Shown here piece after piece: positions 12,105 to 22,487 of a stretch of DNA of 64,000 nucleotides. Origin of the DNA: Epiperipatus broadwayi. Taxonomy: Eukaryota > Onychophora > Udeonychophora > Euonychophora > Peripatidae. The stretch covers positions 1 through 64,000 of the forward strand of contig JAQFVV010000142.1 of assembly GCA_028023455.1 (NCBI GenBank). Reading direction: 5' to 3'. Positions within the stretch are counted from its first letter, which is position 1, and each line of letters opens with the position of its first letter. The notes under the pieces were generated by a model that was not told the DNA's origin, made no database searches, and was given only the letters and a program-made list of their open reading frames with translations. Both the position numbers and the translations under genes were made by a program.

Positions 12105-13313
12105 AAGCAATCTTCCAAAACATGTTTATCAAAGGATTAATTGATAAAGAATTTCGACAACAGATATTTGCCGGAGAATATTGAAAAGAAAACACTTCAT
12201 TGGTATAAATACTGAATATTTTATCGGACAATCAGTTGAGACAGTCAGTTCACAAAGTAATTGAGTAGTGCAGTTCAGAAATTAATTGAGCAATTAACAA
12301 AAAAAATGCAGTGTTGAGAAGATCTTGGGAATGCACATTTATCTCCAGCCCAGATGTCCGAAAAAACAGCAGATCTGCCCATGAAATAATGTCAGCTTAA
12401 CATCTTAGAAAATCTCCTTCAGTATCTATTTGTCTCCGATAGTAATAATCGTGAAAATCAGGAAACTCAGCAAGGAAATGTCCCAGCCGGCTGGTAAGCA
12501 TTCATAATGGAAATATCCTCACTGAAAGCAGCCACCAAAGAGAACAAAATTCTACGTCTACAGTCAAAAGCCTAGGTAAAACATTTGCTTATTTCATTTA
12601 TACTGTAATAGCCATTGCATTGCCTTAATTCGTACGAATCTCACAAGAGTCTAATTATATGAACTTTATATCATACATAAATGAACTATTGATACGTGTG
12701 ATATGTGCATGAGTTAATATGTGTGTGATCCTTATATCAATATTATTAGTCAAAGTAGATAAATTCAGAGTGTTCTGTTATGAAAATATTTGAGAATATT
12801 TAAACTATTTAGAAATGTTAATTTAAAATATGCGTATGTTTAATAGAATTATAAAATGTTTAAATTTAGTAAATAAATGTTAGTTAATAAATTATCTTTA
12901 AAATTAAACTTTATTTGTCGGTCAATTCTTTTTATCAATTCTTTTACAATTCTTTTTATAAATTCCTTTTACAATTCTTTATCAAGTCTTTTAACCACTA
13001 ATTATGTATAATCTATTAGTGATTACAAACAGCTGAGCTAGTCATGGATTTAGGCATTGAGTTAGTGGCCATTGCTCAAAGTGTGTTATTTATTCATCCT
13101 TGAATAGATATCTGGCATCTGTGTTTATACACAAACAAAAAAGGGTGCTTTGAACTTGGTGTTGAACTCAACAGCCGAGAAGAAGTTATGTCCTGAAAAT
13201 GTAATGCTAGTTATATATTTTATAGCTATCGTTTGGGCATACATACTCTCTGAGTATGTTCTTCTCTGCCTAAGAGGCCGGTGTTTCGAATACACATATT
13301 CGATCACGGTTCA
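12105..13313 (+). repeat. Element 1, 5' LTR (5'-truncated)
   Basis: Matches 16508-17760 with few differences and ends GGTTCA at 13313. The match stops abruptly at 12105, where the 3' LTR continues another ~500 bp upstream, so the LTR start and any upstream target duplication are lost. The 60-codon minus-strand frame seen in both LTRs near the 3' end is not considered coding. Confidence 0.8.
12204..12237 (+). promoter_or_regulatory. Element 1 core promoter: TATA box and initiator
   Basis: TATAAATA at 12204-12211 is followed about 28 bases later by an initiator-like TCAGTT at about 12232. This is the classical spacing of an RNA polymerase II core promoter. The same pair is preserved in the 3' LTR (TATAAATA at 16607). 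Transcription starting here would define the U3/R boundary. Confidence 0.5.
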
Positions 13314-13315
13314 AA

Positions 13316-13333
13316 TGGCTTTACCCAATGTGG
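13316..13333 (+). other. Element 1, candidate primer-binding site
   Basis: TGGCTTTACCCAATGTGG starts two bases after the end of the 5' LTR. A TGG at this position is expected for pairing with the CCA end of a primer tRNA. I cannot name the tRNA. Confidence 0.45.
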
Positions 13334-13688
13334 GCCAAACTTGTCATAAATGACAGTTAATTAAATACTTTCTCTTGTTGAAAATAAAAATCTAAAAAGT
13401 TAAATTAGGTTTGTAAAAGTGTTTTAATTTAAAAAAAAAAAAAAAAAAAAATTGACCGAAAACTTTTTTTTTTTTTTTTCGAAATGAAAAGAGATTTTGA
13501 CATTTATGCTATCAAATCAGAGACAGTTGATATTTGGGCGGAGTTAAAGCATTAGATCGGGTAGTGAAAAGGACTAAAAGGGTGGAGTTAGCGTGAGTTT
13601 CCGTCTTAGTAAGAAAAATAAATAAATAAGTTGTATTTAAATTTAGTTTAACATAAGTGCTAGTACTTTGAAATTGAAAATTTCGAAA

Positions 13689-14228
13689 ATGGATCCGAAA
13701 GAAAGCCCAATATATTTTAAAAATCCCCAGTTAGTGGAAAAAGAGAAAGAAGAAGTATCTGAGATGTGAATGATGATGAAAATGATGATGAATATGATGC
13801 AAGAGTTTAAAGAAGAATTGTGTCAGAAATTTGAACAAAGCCAACAGGAGCTTAAAGCTGAATTCAAAGCTGAATTGATAAAAGAAATGCGTCAAGAAAT
13901 TAAACAAAGTCAACAAGAATTGTGTCAGAAATTTGAGCAAAGCCAACAAGAGCTCAAAGAAGAACTCAAAGCAGAATTGAAGGCAGAAATTAGTCAGGTT
14001 AAAACAGAAATTAAAGAACTCAGAGCAGAAGTAAGAGAAATAAGATGTGAGATAACGGTAAAGGTAGAGAAGAACCAAGAAGTTATAGAGTTAGATTTAA
14101 TTAAAGAAAGTCAGGAAGTTGAGGTCACGAAAGAGGTAGAAATTGAATTAGAATCAGATAGCATTGTGATAAATAAAATAGACACAAATGTAGATCAAGA
14201 AATAGAAAAAAAAACAAGTTCAAGGTAG
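13689..14228 (+). pseudogene. Element 1 gag-like coiled-coil frame
   Basis: The frame starts at ATG 13689 and is interrupted by an in-frame TGA at 13767, directly followed by ATG 13770. The downstream part gives 152 codons. After a Met-rich start it is almost wholly a charged coiled coil, with an internally repeated block (two LCQKFEQSQQEL copies and KAEL/KAEF repeats), then an acidic tail. The first residues carry ES-P--FKNP, shared with the gag of element 2. No capsid major homology, zinc knuckle or protease motif is seen. A 9-A run near 14206-14214 precedes the stop, and another frame continues downstream. I infer a structural, self-assembling gag relative; it is not a known enzyme. Confidence 0.55.
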
Positions 14229-14521
14229 TAGATAGTGTAGAAAAGTTTTTACAAAAATTTAAAAAGGTTAAAGTAAATGTTCGCATTCGCTGTAGACGTA
14301 GATTTAAAACAAAGAGGAAGCGTAGGAAAAAATATTCACGATTAGGAAAAATACGGAGATCTGTAAAGCTTAAAAGTTTTCTAATTTACAAGGCAGAAAA
14401 TAGAACGGAAAGAGAAAGAGATAAAATGGATTTAAATCAAGAAATAGAAGTGAGAATATGGAGTATGATTTATATTATAAAATTAGTAGAAAGAAAGAAG
14501 GAACCGCCTGACATAGTTTAA
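14216..14521 (+). pseudogene. Element 1, basic continuation of the gag-like frame
   Basis: An open frame that overlaps the end of the coiled-coil frame, one frame over, with the crossover at the 9-A run (about 14206-14214). It encodes about 100 residues. The middle is strongly basic (RIRCRRRF, KTKRKRRKKYSR), like a nucleic-acid-binding nucleocapsid tail, and it ends in ERKKEPPDIV before a TAA. Either polymerase slippage or a simple indel in the A run separates it from the upstream frame. I cannot tell which from one copy. Confidence 0.45.
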
Positions 14522-15139
14522 AAGTTAGTAATCGGGCGGAATAGTAAAGGAAATAAACAAAAAAGACCGGAAATGGACTATGAGTCTAATATAATTATTT
14601 TGACGTAGGTGAAAAGCCTGAATTAGAATTTCGCTATTTAAAATGATGGATTGTTTTGTCAAATAATAATAATGGAGGCTTCGCAAAATAAAAGATTTTT
14701 TTTCTCCATGCACATATTAATTAAGGAAATGTTCATAAATAAACAGTTCAAATAAATAAAAATCAATAAAATCAAGTTAAATAAATGGGTCAAATTAAGG
14801 ATTTAGAAATAATGTTTGTAGAATTAAATAAATGAATAAAATAACGGAAATACATAAAATAAAAACAAGTTAAATAAATAAGTATAATATATCTGTAGAA
14901 AATAAATAAAATATTCGTAGTAAAATAAAATAGTTTTTTGAATATACGCATGTTAAAATAAAAGTTTGTTTTGAATACCGTAAGTTAAGAAAAGGATGTA
15001 AATAAATTGTTTAAAATAATCAAGATTAAAAAAAAAATCTTTAGTAAAATAATAATGAATGAATCGTAATAAAGCAAACTAGTTTTTTGTGAGTACACGC
15101 ACATTAATATATAAGTTAAAGTAATGGGTTTAAAGTAAT

Positions 15140-15345
15140 ATTGTAATATAAATAAATATGTAAATTGATGTCCGTGATAGTTTAAAGATAATATTATAAG
15201 ATTAGTGTAAATAAATAATGTTGAAATAATGTTCGTAATGGTTTGAAATAATTGTGTAAGATTAGATTAATACAAATAAATATGTTAAAGTAATGTTCAT
15301 GTGTAGTTAAAAATAATATTGAAAGGTTAAAATAATATAAATGAA
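15140..15345 (+). repeat. Degenerate tandem repeat, unit about 60 bp
   Basis: Three to four imperfect units built from AAATAAATATGTT, AATGTTCGTGATAG-like and TTTAAAATAATATTGTAAG-like words. The repeats lie in the non-coding interior of element 1. Confidence 0.5.
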
Positions 15346-15570
15346 AGTCAATCTAAGTTGTATTAAGAGTGTATAAGGGTTCGAATCTAAAGGGATGAGG
15401 GTAGTATTGAAATAAGTTAGATAAGGATTAAGTTTAAAGCTCTCGACTGGATAAATTCTAGTACCCACAACGGATTGGCCGGGATCATTCCTCTTTTAAA
15501 AAGCGCACTGGCAACAACCAGAGTAAGTCGTAAGTCACTTTTCAGGGGAGAATCCCCATATCTCGTACCT

Positions 15571-15757
15571 CGTTTTCCAAAGCGTAAGTCGGAAATGGAC
15601 AGTTGAAAATTCCTGCCATTGCAGCTGCTTAGTCAAAGTCCGATCAAGAGAATCGGCAATCGTTTTCCAGGGCGTAAGTCGGAAATGGACAGTTGAAATT
15701 CCTGCCATTTGCAGCCACCTTTTCTTAGTCAAAGTCCGATCAAGAGAATCGGCAGCC
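15571..15757 (+). repeat. Two-copy tandem repeat, about 90-bp unit
   Basis: The block from CGTTTTCCAAAGCGTAAGTC to AGAGAATCGGCAA is immediately repeated with small differences (AAAGCG / AGGGCG; a 7-base extension in copy 2). It is less AT-rich than its surroundings. Confidence 0.8.
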
Positions 15758-15990
15758 GAAGCTTCGTTTATAAAAGATCCCTGTGCCACAAATTTAGTTT
15801 GTCCTCGTGGTCATTATCCAGGATGAACATTGTAAGCAATGTTACCAGCATAGAAAGAAGAAAAGCATAATTGGAGATTGCCCTTAGTATGGAAAGAAAA
15901 AGATACCAAAAAGCAAACTTAGAAAGAATAATAAATTAAGATTTAATGTTGTCAGAGATAAAATGGTCAAAAATGATGCATTTTACTCTC

Positions 15991-16005
15991 AAAAAGGAGG
16001 AGTGG
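15991..16005 (+). other. Element 1 polypurine tract
   Basis: AAAAAGGAGGAGTGG lies immediately before the TGTAATG start of the 3' LTR. This is where LTR elements prime plus-strand DNA synthesis. It supports 16006 as the true LTR start even though the 5' LTR is truncated. Confidence 0.65.
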
Positions 16006-17760
16006 TGTAATGTACCTATATTGATATAGGCACATATAATTTTATCTAAAATTATATTATTAAAATAATCGTTCATAAAAGAAAAACATAAAATTAAACG
16101 TTGAAGAGTTTATTGCAGTTTGTTTTAGAAAAGGATAAGAATCAAATAGTTTTCTAGCGTTAGTTTTTGAAATAAAAAAAGCTACAATTAATTAATCAAA
16201 AGGGGGGAGGGGGAGTCTTGGTTTGAGAAATGAAACTAAGGGTTATAAAAGGAAGTAAAGAGTTTTTATTAGTATTCGTAAAAATATAATTTAAAAAGTT
16301 AAAACGTACAAATCTCTTTTCATTCAAGTTTAATTAAAGAAAAAATAATGTTAAAACTAATATATGTGCATATATATGTGCGATTGTCAACAATAGAATA
16401 AATGTTATTTTAAATAAATGAAAGTTAAAGAAGATTATTATTAAAAAACACGGCAATGGTTATTAATTAAAATATAAAACAACATTTCTGCATGGCTATT
16501 ACTAATTAAGCAATCTTCCAAAACACGTTTATCAAAGGATTAATTGATAAAGAATTTCGACAACAGATATTTGCCGGAGGATATTGAAAAGAAAACACTT
16601 CATTGGTATAAATACTGAATATTTTATCGGACAATCAGTTGAGACAAGTCAGTTCACAAAGTAATTGAGTAGTGCAGTTCAGAAATTAATTGAGCAGTTA
16701 ACAAACAAAATGCAGTGTTGAGAAGATCTTGGGAATGCACGTTTATCTCCAGCCCAGATGTCCGAGAAAACAGCAGATCTGCCCGTGAAATAATGTCAGC
16801 TTAACATCTTAGAAAATCTCCATCAGTATCTATTTGTCTCCGATAGTAATAATCGTGAAAATCAGGAAACTCAGCAAGGAAACGTCCCAGCCGGCTGGTA
16901 AGCATTCATAATGGAAATATCCTCACCGAAAGCAGCCACCAAAGAGAACAAAATTCTACGTCTACATTCAAAAGCCTAGGTAAAACATTTGCTTATTTCA
17001 TTTATACTGTAATAGCCATTGCATTGCATTAATTCGTACGAATCTTTCAAGAGTCTAATTATATGAACTCTATATCATACATAAATGAACTATTGATGTG
17101 TGTGATTAAATTTCAAATGCTATGTAGTCCTTTATTATCATTATTATGTGTGTGCATGAGTTAATATGTGCGTGATCCTTATATCAATATTATTAGTCAA
17201 AGTAGATAAATTCACAGTGTTCTGTTATGAAAATATTCAAGAATATTTAAACTATTTAGAAATGTTAATTTAAAATATGCGTGTGTTTAATAGAATTATA
17301 AAATGTTTAAATTTAGTAAATAAATGTTAGTTAATAAATTATCTTTAAAATTAAACTTTATTTGTCGGTCAATTCTTTTTATCAATTCTTTTACAATTCT
17401 TTTTATAAATTCCTTTTACAATTCTTTATCAAGTCTTTTAACCACTAATTATGTATAATCTATTAGTGATTACAAACAGCTGAGCTAGTCATGGATTTAG
17501 GCGTTGAGTTAGTGGCCATTGCTCAAAGTGCGTTATTTATTCATCCTTGAATAGATAGCTGGTGCCCTTGTTTATACACAAACAAAAAAAGGTGCTTTGA
17601 ACTTGGTGTTAAACTCAACAGCCGAGAAGAAGTTATGTCCTGGAAATGTAACGCTAGTTATATATTTTATAGCTATCGTTTGGGCATACATACTCTCCGA
17701 GTATGTTCTTCTCTGCCTAAGAGGCTGGTGTTTCGAATACACATATTCGATCACAGTTCA
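16006..17760 (+). repeat. Element 1, 3' LTR (complete, 1755 bp)
   Basis: Begins TGTAATGTACC after the polypurine tract and ends CAGTTCA. The first 30 bases contain a perfect hairpin, CCTATAT-TG-ATATAGG (16015-16030). From 16508 on it matches the 5' LTR, apart from small indels such as an insertion near 17106-17155. It is directly followed by ATATATATATA. Confidence 0.75.
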
Positions 17761-20237
17761 ATATATATATACATAACCATTTTGTAAGATTGCATGTATG
17801 TATATAACGCTACATGTATATGTGTAATTGTTAACAAAAGTATATTTATTCTTAAAATATTTTGAAATCTATACTCCTATTCATCGCCTAGCATATTTAT
17901 GAGCATCAATTTATGACCTCAAGTGCCAATCTTATATTACTATAAGAATTATTCTGGGGGAGCTGGAATATCAATATGGAAATGCCCTTAACTAGCTCAC
18001 TCAGGTTGGGTGATTGATTAATCGTGGGAAATATACAGGTAATTATATCACACGAGACACACTTTCTTCAATCAAATAGTCATTACATCAATTTTTATTT
18101 CTAGTAATCTAACAAACTAAAAAACAAAGAAATAACACAAATATACGTAAGTTTCATTTTACTTTAATTTTATAACTTTTATTTTCTATATTTCTTATAT
18201 GACCCGATTGTTTTATGCTCACAATAATGAGAAACGCATGCATACACCCATACTGCATAGAAATATATAAAATGCAATAGAAAATACAAATAAAAGGGAA
18301 AACAACATCAGATTTGTCTGGATACACAACAAAAAAAAATCACTTTAAGTTCAGAAGAGTTAATAAATAATGTTTATGCAGACAGTTTATTATGTGTAGT
18401 TAAAAACACACTAACATTTGAATTATTAGATGAATATAGGTGGTATATGTGCACTTTACCATAATTTCTTTGCTTCCATGTGGAAAACTAAAGGTGAAAT
18501 ATTTCTTTCCAATGTGTATTGCATTGCAAGCAATGGCTATAGGAGGTCATTTTGGTGGTCTGATCTGCTTTATTGATTTTCGACTTGGAGCTTAATCTTG
18601 GTGTTGGAGTGACTGGTTTCCATTTATAATATTCACTTATCTGCAGCAACTTCAGGGTCCTAGGGGGCAGGACTGTAAAGCCTAACATGCTTATGACTCT
18701 ATTCCAACCCACTCATAATTGACGAAGATCTTTTCATTTCTATGGATGATGCGAATCTACAAAATTTCTTTAATTTTAAACACGTCAACTGGATTTCCAA
18801 ACAGCCAACTAGAACAGCAATAGAAATCTCATAATCTTTTTAATTTTCTTTTTATAGTCCCCCTCCCTTTGCCTAGAAAGTTCTGCCACTCAAATCTGGA
18901 TTTTTTTTAGAAACAAAGCAAAAGCTTTTAACACCTCAAAATTATTTTTACTCTTCTTTTGTTTTGATCGAAATTCTTTTGAATCCAAAACTTAAATCTC
19001 CATAATTATATTATTCAGATATCGATCAAGTGCTTTTTCATATCTTTTCTTCATTTAATTTCTCCAAAATAAAATTGAAGAGCTTCCATTTTGAAAAATA
19101 AAACATATTTCTATATCTGCATTTATACTTTTTTTCTTTCATATTATTCTATCCAGCAAAATATATACACGCGTTTCCATAAAAAAAAGCGCACACATAC
19201 CCCAACCTCTTATGTTTATTTTAACCTTTTTTAATCCCTATCTAGTTATAAATATAAAAAAAAGAAATAAATTCAATTAATTGGGCTATATTGATGCATA
19301 TATAGAAAAGTTTAGTTTTGAAACAGAGATAGAACTCAGTCCTGTTTCACTACCCCCTTCCAGAAACCTTTAAATATGGTCTACTTGTTTGAATGTCTTA
19401 TGTCTAAACCAACAAAACTATATACATATGTCCTAAAATCAATTTTATTTGACTTTCACCCTGTAGCTATAAAAACTAGGAGTAAGTGACCATTGGCCTA
19501 ACGATATACTCTGGCTCTGACCACAACTCATGAGCATACAACATGCTATGAATGAATACAGCCAACTCTACCCTGACCTGCTTGGTTAGACAACCACATA
19601 AAAAAATGTAAAAAAATTCCTTTTTTTTAATGAGAAGGCATTTTCTAACCACACTCTGCTGCTTCTGAGTCTTAGGGGTGTGGGTAACTAGGACAAATGC
19701 CTGATTCTTATTCAGAATTTTCCAACCATGTCAGGAATAAAAAGCAGCTATACAGAACACAACACACCACATGTCTGATCCAGCAGCCAACCCCATATTT
19801 CCCCATCAGACTTTGACCACTTTTGTCCCAAAGCATCACAGCCACAACTTATTTATTCTCTATGCTTACAAACCAGCAAACACAAATGTATAAACCATTA
19901 CTTTATATATGTCAATATATATAACTGCCCCTATAATAACTATGATAAATATTGAACCCACAACCTAAAAAAATAAAAAAAAATAAAAAAACTTTCAGGC
20001 CTACTTTCCCTCTCCCGAAGCACTATGCTGCATACTTAACTTCCCTAACCAACCAATCCATTGTCTATTTTCCGATTTCTCCTACTTTAAGATCCAATAA
20101 ACTAAATTTTAATGTTTGACTACTTTTCCCTATTTTCTAAAAAAAAAATTTTCTTATATATCCATGTATTTTTCTTTTTTTTAACCTCTATATTCTGCCC
20201 CCCCCCATACTTCCCACTTTTCAAAAGCTTCATGATG
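17761..20237. other. Unclassified region, possible degraded LTR element
   Basis: Bases 17780-18200 weakly resemble the arm at 20238-20665 (for example CAAGTGCCAATCT and TAAGAATTAT), so they may be an old LTR of that family. Between them, 18488-18712 gives a 74-codon minus-strand frame (contains LKLLQISEYYKWKPVTPTPR), and 19330-19900 is GC-richer. I recognise no domain in either. Just left of 20238, the minus strand reads ACA-a-TGGCACCC, which would suit a primer-binding site, but this is thin. Confidence 0.3.
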
Positions 20238-20665
20238 GGTGCCATTGTAATGGGTCCAACCTATTACTTATGTTTCTGGAAGTACTTGTCCTTACGTAAG
20301 TATGAATGTGTATATCTATATATGCATTTGAACAAAAATATAAGTCCTATACATATATAATTTTTTTCAATATCATACACAGTATATTTATGGATGTCTA
20401 ACTAAAGAATCCAAGTGCCAATCTCACCCGTAGGTAAGAATTATACTAGACAATATGGAAGTATGTAATAGGATGATAAAATGACCAGGCCTGTGGCTAG
20501 CTTTCTCAGGGTAAGTGGTAAAATTACCAGGAGTAGATCTAACTTTTTTTTTTTAAAAAAAACCGCAAAACATAAAAAAAAAACATTCATCATTTTATAC
20601 ATATTTATTAGTAATAATATTTACATAAAAGTCAAATCAATTTTATGTTTTTCTTTATTATTTAT
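20238..20665 (+). repeat. Inverted LTR-like arm, left
   Basis: Begins TGTAATGGGTCCAA and matches 22085-22487 in inverted orientation over about 400 bp. Shared blocks include GATGTCTAACTAAAGA, GGTAAAATTACCAGGAGTAG and TTACATAAAAGTCAAATC. It could be an LTR of one family present twice in opposite orientations, or a long terminal inverted repeat of a DNA transposon. Confidence 0.5.
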
Positions 20666-22084
20666 TGTTAAGTGTCAGGTGGATAATGCATTCTAGGTGA
20701 ATACTGGGCAGAAGATAAGGGGATTATACAATTCCCATTTTCTCAAGCCCATACCATTACGAATGGTTCATGATATTTAGGAGCCATTCAAATACATAGA
20801 CCATATTTAAAGAATTCCAGGAGGGGGTATTGCAACAGGGCAGGTATAATCAAACCCTGCTGTGATAATTAGACAAATACGTATTCATATACTTAATGTA
20901 TTATTAAAAAAAATATATTATTACTAACATATTATTAAAAAATATATATTACTTTACTAACAAAACTAATATTTACAAGGTGATGTATAATAAATGGTCA
21001 TTTGTGTGGTCGTATTGAATTGTAGATTTAGTTTTTTTCAATGAAAAAGCTCTGATTTTTTTTTCTATTGCCAAACCCAGCTATACACATCGCTATGTAT
21101 ATGTATGAGTGCCTTTTGAATCATTAAACATGAAAATTCACAAAATAAAAATGAAAACATTTTGTTGAATAAACTTTTAAAAATATATATATTAAGTCAA
21201 AGAAAGAACTATAAATGCCAAGATGGAAGACAGTGATTTCCAGAACAATGAAAGTGACTATTAATAAAAACCTTGGAATGTAGAGTTCTAATTAAATACT
21301 AATTAGAAAAAAAGGGAGTAAAAAGCTTTTACAGTGCATTCCAATGAAGGCACATGGAATGTTAATTGGAAATGGAAAATGAATGAAAAGAGAGAATTAA
21401 GAGATAATTGCCGATTTGTAAAGAAAAATAAATTTTATAATTAAAATTTTTTTTTAATTATTATAAGTTTGGGAGTGGAAGAAAGCAGATTTTAGACTGA
21501 TATACAGAAATAAAAATCCAGAGATCAATGCTATATATGGATAAAATATGATCAGGCTGGAGTAGAAACTTCAATGTGCGAGGTATTCGAATCCTTCCTC
21601 CGAGTATATAGCAGCTGCCAATATCGGAGAAGGGATGTCAAGCCTGGAAAATTTCCTCATGAAATAACCATGTTGGATCATCATGAGATGTGAAAAATAA
21701 ATAAATAAATAGATTTCAGCCATGGAATCCGAACTTCAAAAAAGTCCATTCACCGATAAAGGACCAGAGATTTCTCTTTCACCAGGTGAATTCGATCAAT
21801 TCCCCGGGGAAATGCAGGTACTTTTTTCCTATTTGCATATATATGTGACCTTTAGTAAGATTACTCCATGCAATTCAGAAAACTGTTGTTTGACTCAATT
21901 GTGGACTTAATTTTTCTTTTTGCACGGAGAGTTTGAAATACTTCCCCCTGTCATTATTAGCATTAATTCTTCCATAATTAAATCTTGGTCACAACATTCA
22001 TGTTATAGTGTATTTGTGTGTGTGTGTGGGCTTTGGTAAAGAAAGAAAAGAGCAAACTAACAAAAGGGAAAAGTGATACGAATC
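20666..22084. other. Sequence between the inverted arms
   Basis: AT-rich, with a GC-richer part at about 21540-21820 that holds a possible SINE remnant (B-box-like ATTCGAATCC near 21585) and one candidate exon, listed separately. No transposase motif is seen. Confidence 0.4.
21720..21816 (+). CDS. Candidate first coding exon, product unknown
   Basis: An ATG in good context (gccATGG at 21722) lies just after an acceptor-like TAGATTTCAG and opens about 32 codons that start MESELQKSPFTDKGP and run to GEFDQFPGEMQ. They end at CAG|GTACTT, a plausible splice donor. After the donor the frame turns AT-rich and stops at 21910. The stretch is visibly less AT-rich than its surroundings and uses varied codons, as a real exon would. 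Against it: the polypyrimidine tract is poor, no neighbouring exon is visible, and I do not recognise the peptide. It may equally be a repeat fragment. Confidence 0.25.
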
Positions 22085-22487
22085 TTTGATAAATAATAAA
22101 GAAAAAAAAAAAAATTGATTTGACTTTTATGTAAATATTATTACTAATAAATATGTATAAAATGATGAATGTTTTTTTTTAAAAAAAACAAAAAAAGATT
22201 AGATCTACTCCTGGTAATTTTACCACCCGCCCTGCAAAAGCTAGCCACAGCCCGGGTCATTTTATCATCCTATTACATACTTCCTTATTGTCCAGTATAA
22301 TTTTTACCTATGGGTGAGATTGGTGCTTGGAGTCTTTAGTTAGATGTCCATAAATATATGATATTGAAGAAAATTATATATGAATAGAACTTATATTTTT
22401 GTTCAAACGCGTATATAGATATACACATTCATACTCATGTAAAGACGAGTACTTCCAGAAACATAGGTAAAAGATTGGACCCGTTAC
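22085..22487 (-). repeat. Inverted LTR-like arm, right
   Basis: Inverted copy of 20238-20665. On the plus strand it ends GGACCCGTTACA and is directly followed by ATATATATATG. Read on the minus strand it begins TGTAACGGGTCC. Confidence 0.5.

Larger units (their letters stand above)
14522..15990 (+). other. Element 1, AT-rich non-coding interior
   Basis: Rich in TAAATAAAT words, with no pol motif in any frame that I could recognise. It includes two tandem-repeat blocks listed separately and a GC-richer stretch at about 15430-15830. Confidence 0.6.
12105..17760 (+). mobile_element. LTR retrotransposon, element 1 (gag-like, no pol)
   Basis: Two near-identical direct repeats (12105-13313 and 16508-17760) flank a 2.7-kb interior holding a primer-binding-site candidate just after the 5' LTR, a coiled-coil gag-like frame, tandem-repeat spacer and a polypurine tract just before the 3' LTR. 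The 3' LTR begins TGTAATG at 16006 and ends TTCA at 17760. The 5' LTR lacks the first ~500 bp, so the element is 5'-truncated. No protease, RT, RNase H or integrase is recognisable in the interior, so mobilisation would need enzymes from another element. An (AT)n tract follows the 3' end. Confidence 0.8.

Noticed and set aside
13125-13307. 60-codon minus-strand frame, also present at 17572-17754
   Set aside because: Present twice only because it lies in both LTRs of element 1; it is antisense to the element and has no motif.
13731-14078. 115-codon Phe-rich minus-strand frame
   Set aside because: Antisense shadow of the Glu/Lys-rich coiled-coil frame of element 1; likewise 28411-28776 against the gag of element 2.
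16199-16217. Second polypurine tract (AAAAGGGGGGAGGGGGAG) as the true 3' LTR boundary of element 1
   Set aside because: The tract at 15991-16005 is followed directly by TGTAATG, a proper LTR start; the one at 16199 is followed by TCTTGG and lies inside the LTR.
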